NCBI RefSeq assembly: GCF_023159225.1
Contig: NC_063168.1
Coordinates: 61,359,398-61,423,397, forward strand
Direction of reading: 5' to 3'
Length of the DNA stretch: 64,000 nt
Source: Perognathus longimembris pacificus
Lineage: Eukaryota; Chordata; Mammalia; Rodentia; Heteromyidae
The position numbers were made by a program, and so were the translations under genes. Positions 60,161 through 64,000 of the stretch are shown here, piece after piece. The notes under the pieces are model-generated. The model made no database searches. It was given only the letters and a program-made list of their open reading frames with translations, and was not told where the DNA came from. How positions within the stretch are numbered: the stretch's first letter is position 1; every line of letters starts with the position of its first letter.

Positions 60161-63109
60161 CCTCGCTGAGTCTTAGTTTCCCCATCTGTAAAATGGGGCT
60201 AGCAAGTCACTTGCCTCACAGGGATTTGGGAGGAGTAAGTAAGATAATGTATGCAGTGCACTTAGCCTGAAGCCTGGTAGCCATCAAGTGCCCAATAATG
60301 GCTGACTGATTAATAATGAACAAAGTGCCAGATTACTCTCACGTTTCCAAGAGAGCACCCGGGCATGGGGGCAGCTGAGTGCCAGTAAAGCTGGCATGTG
60401 TGCCAGCCTCGGCTATCTGAATCTTCAAGCTCAGGGATATCTGGGGACAGCTGTTCATGGTGAGGAAGCTTTGGAGCTGTGCTTAGAATGGACTCCCCTG
60501 CCCCCCTGCTCCCCTCCCCCTGCGGCATCCCGCCAGTGACTCTCCCCTTTGCCAGGGGCTTTGCAGCTGAGCTGTTGAGCCTCGGTGCCTGGGCCATCCA
60601 CAGTCCAACAGGGTGAGAACAGATTGTGCCCGCCAGCTCAGCCTGCCAGCCAGACCACAACTCACCTCGACAGCTGGGCAGGTCCCCAGCCAGGGCATCT
60701 TCTTAGCTTGCCCTGCCCTGTCCCCAGGGTGGCACTGTACGGTGCACAGAGGGGCATAGGCACTGGGGACAGGGCGGTGAGGGCCAGCCATCGGTTGTGA
60801 GACCTTCAGCACATTCTGGGCTCACTTGCCTTGTCTACACTCCGGGTGGTGGAGCTGAGCTCATAATCCCTGCCTGGCCTGCCCAGTAGAGGACCTGGGG
60901 GGCCGGGAAGGGGAGACAGCTGGCTGTGAACGTTCTTTGTGGTTCATGGAGTGAGTGGTAGAAGCAGTGGAGTGCTGTCCAGGGAGCAGGGCCATCTGGG
61001 TGGGGCCAGGAAGCCATAGTACGGGGAACCCCTTCTCTAGCACCACTCCCACCATTTGACCAACTTTCCCTTGCTCTGCCATAGCTTGTAACTTCTCCAA
61101 GTCCACCACCCAGGAAAACTGAGTGCCCACTGCCTGAAGTTTCCCATGCAGGCTCCCCTCAAATGAGGCCCCTGGGCGCTTCCTGATGTGATTCTAGCCC
61201 ACCATCCCTGCCTGGCTGTGCCATACCCTCAACAGCCGCCTGACTCTTCACCATGCACCCAGATATGCTGTGTGCTCCCCCCTACCCCTTGCCATACTTT
61301 CCCTCGCTCCCATCCTCTCCATCCTGCCTGGCCCAGGTGCCTCAAAGCCCAGCTTCAGCCACAAGTGACCATCCTCCTCCCCACTGTCCCACTGAACTCT
61401 CCGAGCAAGTGACTCATCCAGGCCTGACCAAAGGCTCCCACGAGGGTAGAGCATTAGTCCACCCCAGCCGCAGTCAGGCCTGCCCAGATCCAACCCTCTG
61501 AAACAGAACCTCTTACTCCCTGCCACAGGCCAGGACCTACTCATCAGAAGCTCTGACCTTTCAGACACGTTTTCACTTAATCCTCAGAACCATTTCACAA
61601 GGTCACCATGGTAAGCGCCTCCCTCTCCAGCCATGCTCAGGAAACCTGGAGTGCCCTGGCGAGCTGCTCATAGCCATCAGGCCCTTTCCGACCCAGCATT
61701 CATTTCAGGAAGGGAAACTGAGGCCAGGGAGGAGAGCCACTCCGGGCAGAAGACAAGGCATCGTGGCACAGAGAGCGATGCTCAGGAGACAGAGGCCTCT
61801 CCAGCACATGGCCGGGGTAAGAGTGTCCACCCCTTCATCCTGTTGTTACTGGGTGAGAGGGCCAGGGAGCCATGAGGACCCACTGACGTGGATGCCAGCT
61901 TGGAGGACAGCCAGCCAGGGTGGAGCCAGTCCCAGGGGTCCTGGGCTTCTGGGAAGTCACTGGGAGTTTGGCAAGCCTCGTCTGCCTGCAGCAGGCTGGT
62001 GCCTGCCTGGGTCCCGTTTGCATCAGGCTTGGGGCTTTGTGAAGGAGAGGGAGAAAGGTGTTGCTCTATTTGTCCAGCCCTGTGAGTGTTTTTGTGAGGA
62101 GCTCCACCTGTATTCTGGGCTGATTTTCTGGGGATCTTCTCCCAGTCCCCTCTGGAACTTGTGTCTTCATCATGAGACACTAGATACTGCCTCTTAGAGC
62201 TATCCAATTAAGGTGACTCTTTAGTAGGCTCATTGAGATTGTCCCTGCTTCCTCTCTCTCTCTCTGACTCACCCCTCTGAATCCACTATAGATTACTGAT
62301 CTAGTTGTTATATTATACAGATGACGAAACGGAAGAGCAGAAAGAGGAAGCAGCCTGTTGAAGGCCATATAGCCGAGGAATAGAAGAACCAGAGCAATAT
62401 CCCCGAGTGGATTCTTAAACTAATGCTTTGTCTACTGCTATATCTGTCCAGGTGTGACACTCAGTCACAACCAGCAGCTCCTACCCGGGAGTAACTTAAC
62501 CATAAAGGGTTTTGGAACTAGCTGGAAGCACAGAAGCCAGATAGCTGGACTTAAAAATTATGTGGCTGGGCATAAATATTGTTAGTATAAATGTTTTAGG
62601 GCAGCAAGAAACTAAGAGATGGGATGGGAAGCTCTAAGCTTCCATTCTTTCCTTTTCTGCCTGTCCCTGACAAGGAGCTCAAACACTGGCTGGAAACTTT
62701 CCTCTAGGACATTCAGAGCCTGAAGGGGTCAGTTTTGGCCCTCCCTCTAACTAGTCTGTCTCTTCCTGTGGCCTGTTTCCTTCTAGTCAAAGCACAACTA
62801 GCCACCGAGCCCTTGGTAATGGACTTGGCTGGCCTGGACTCAGCTGCCTGCCTCCCATTGGTCTCAAGTGCCTGCTAGCCTTGCCAGCCTGACCTCCTAC
62901 TCTTAGCATAGCTGGCCATGAGGCAGGGCCACTGGCCAAAGCCTTGGGTGGAGGAGAGTGCACGGGGCTAAGGGTCTGCTCTGATCTTGGCTGAGACCTC
63001 TTTTGTGTCTCAACCAGTCCCTTTCCCTATCTGGGCTTCTCCATCTCCATGCCATGGACAAACAGGTCAAGATGTAATTCCTCCTTCCCCTCTCCCCCTC
63101 GTCCCACAT

Positions 63110-63430
63110 TTGTTTTGTGTGGTAGTAGGTTTGAGCTCTGGGCCTTGTGCTTGCGAGTTGGTCTACCACTTGAACCACATCTTTTTTGCTTCTGTTATTT
63201 CCCATATAGGGTGTTACATTTATCCTAGGCTGACCTGGATTGCGTCCCTCCTATTTAAATTTTGCACACAGGTGGGGTGACAAGTGTGCATCACTGCACC
63301 CAGCCTTTTTGTTCATTGAGAAGGGGGGCTCAAGAAATTTTTGTCTGGGATTGACTCAAAGTACAATCCTTCTGACTTCCATTTCCTGCATATCTGGGAT
63401 TATAGGTGTGAGCCACTGTGCTCTGCTCCC
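63110..63430 (-). mobile_element. Old SINE remnants
   Basis: Two diverged antisense B1-like halves ending in GGATTATAGGTGTGAGCCAC; a further B1 scrap lies at 63890-63955. Confidence 0.45.
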
Positions 63431-63539
63431 CACCTTTTCTCACTGCTGTGAATGCCTTATATAATCTTCTCTGTTCATTTATGCAACATGATACATTGAT
63501 TAATACAGTGTGTTTACCATCCAGGCACTAGATGGATTA

Positions 63540-63660
63540 TTGTTAAAGCCATAACTAATTAATTTCCTCATCAAAATTAATTAGCTCATCTGCTAATCAG
63601 AATGTGTGCTTAACACAAGATAATTGATTCTGTGAGGCTGAAGTAAACTATCTTTATGTG
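63540..63660. promoter_or_regulatory. AT-rich block with homeodomain-type sites in KCNK3 intron 1
   Basis: Two TAATTA cores (63556-63561, 63578-63583) and nearby GCTAATC and GATAATTGATT motifs in unique sequence. It resembles conserved non-coding elements in base composition, but conservation cannot be judged here. Confidence 0.3.
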
Positions 63661-63705
63661 TTCCAATACTGAAAGTAGGTGGAGGACCTGTGTTGTTAGT
63701 GGAGT

Positions 63706-63860
63706 AGATAAGCACACAGACTCTGGAGCCAAACAGATTTTGCTCTTGGCTAGGCTACTTAATCCCCTGCCTCAGTTTCCTCATCTTTAAAATGGAGATA
63801 ATGATGCTTATTTCTAATAGAATTTCTATGGGATTTAGTAAAGTAGCAGACTTAAAATGC
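63706..63860 (+). repeat. MIR element
   Basis: GACTCTGGAGCCAAACAGAT followed by CTCAGTTTCCTCATC and AAAATGGAGATAATG: typical MIR. Confidence 0.65.
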
Positions 63861-64000
63861 CTAGGATGTCAGTGTCAACAAATACAAATTATTTGAGATC
63901 CTCAGATCTTGTCTCCTGAGTAGTTAGGATTACAGGTGTGAGTTGCTGACATTAGCAAGATGAAGTGGTCTTGAAAGTTTCTATTAGTACCAGTATTCTA

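Overview
This window is ordinary nuclear DNA from a rodent. The interspersed repeats point to Geomyoidea (kangaroo rats, pocket mice, pocket gophers). Several dozen copies of two composite SINEs share one tRNA-like 3' module: one has an ID/BC1-like head (resembling the published IDL-Geo family), the other a B1 (7SL-like) head. The taxon call is an inference from repeat structure; no search was run. No bacterial, plasmid or defence-type system was seen.

Three protein-coding genes lie in tandem, all on the minus strand, in the order KCNK3 - SLC35F6 - CENPA. As I recall it, this is the same order and relative orientation as human chromosome 2p23. CENPA (about 1.5-9.75 kb) is complete: four coding exons giving a 136-residue centromeric histone H3 variant. 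Its promoter holds a CDE/CHR cell-cycle element and two CCAAT boxes. SLC35F6 (about 17.7-32.0 kb) is complete: six coding exons giving a 371-residue multipass transporter-like protein, with a CpG-island promoter carrying a CLEAR-type E-box and GC boxes. KCNK3 (TASK-1 potassium channel) is represented by its last exon (56694-57688), its 3' UTR and about 6.3 kb of intron 1. Its first exon lies beyond the right edge.

Every splice boundary of the two complete genes was derived by hand. Each obeys GT-AG, all phases join, and the totals (411 and 1116 nt) are multiples of three.

Layout: 1-3.2 kb, region downstream of CENPA and its probable 3' UTR; 3.2-9.6 kb, CENPA body; 9.6-18.8 kb, repeat-rich spacer with a solo retroviral LTR at 13.26-13.68 kb; 18.8-31.9 kb, SLC35F6; 32.2-33.3 kb, an L1 3' fragment nested in a SINE; 33.3-54.1 kb, intergenic, with a cluster of exact POU octamers near 38.5-38.9 kb; 54.15-57.69 kb, KCNK3 3' UTR and last exon; 57.7-64 kb, KCNK3 intron 1, opening with a 0.6-kb polypurine/polypyrimidine tract.

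The three genes are unrelated in function: chromatin, lysosomal/mitochondrial membrane, and K+ leak conductance. The items most worth a second look are the modular SINE biology (including a solo copy of the shared tRNA-like module with its own target duplication), a lineage-specific Gly/Ala/His expansion in the TASK-1 cytoplasmic tail, two changes in the CENP-A L1 loop, and the promoter motifs. I found no convincing undescribed biological system.
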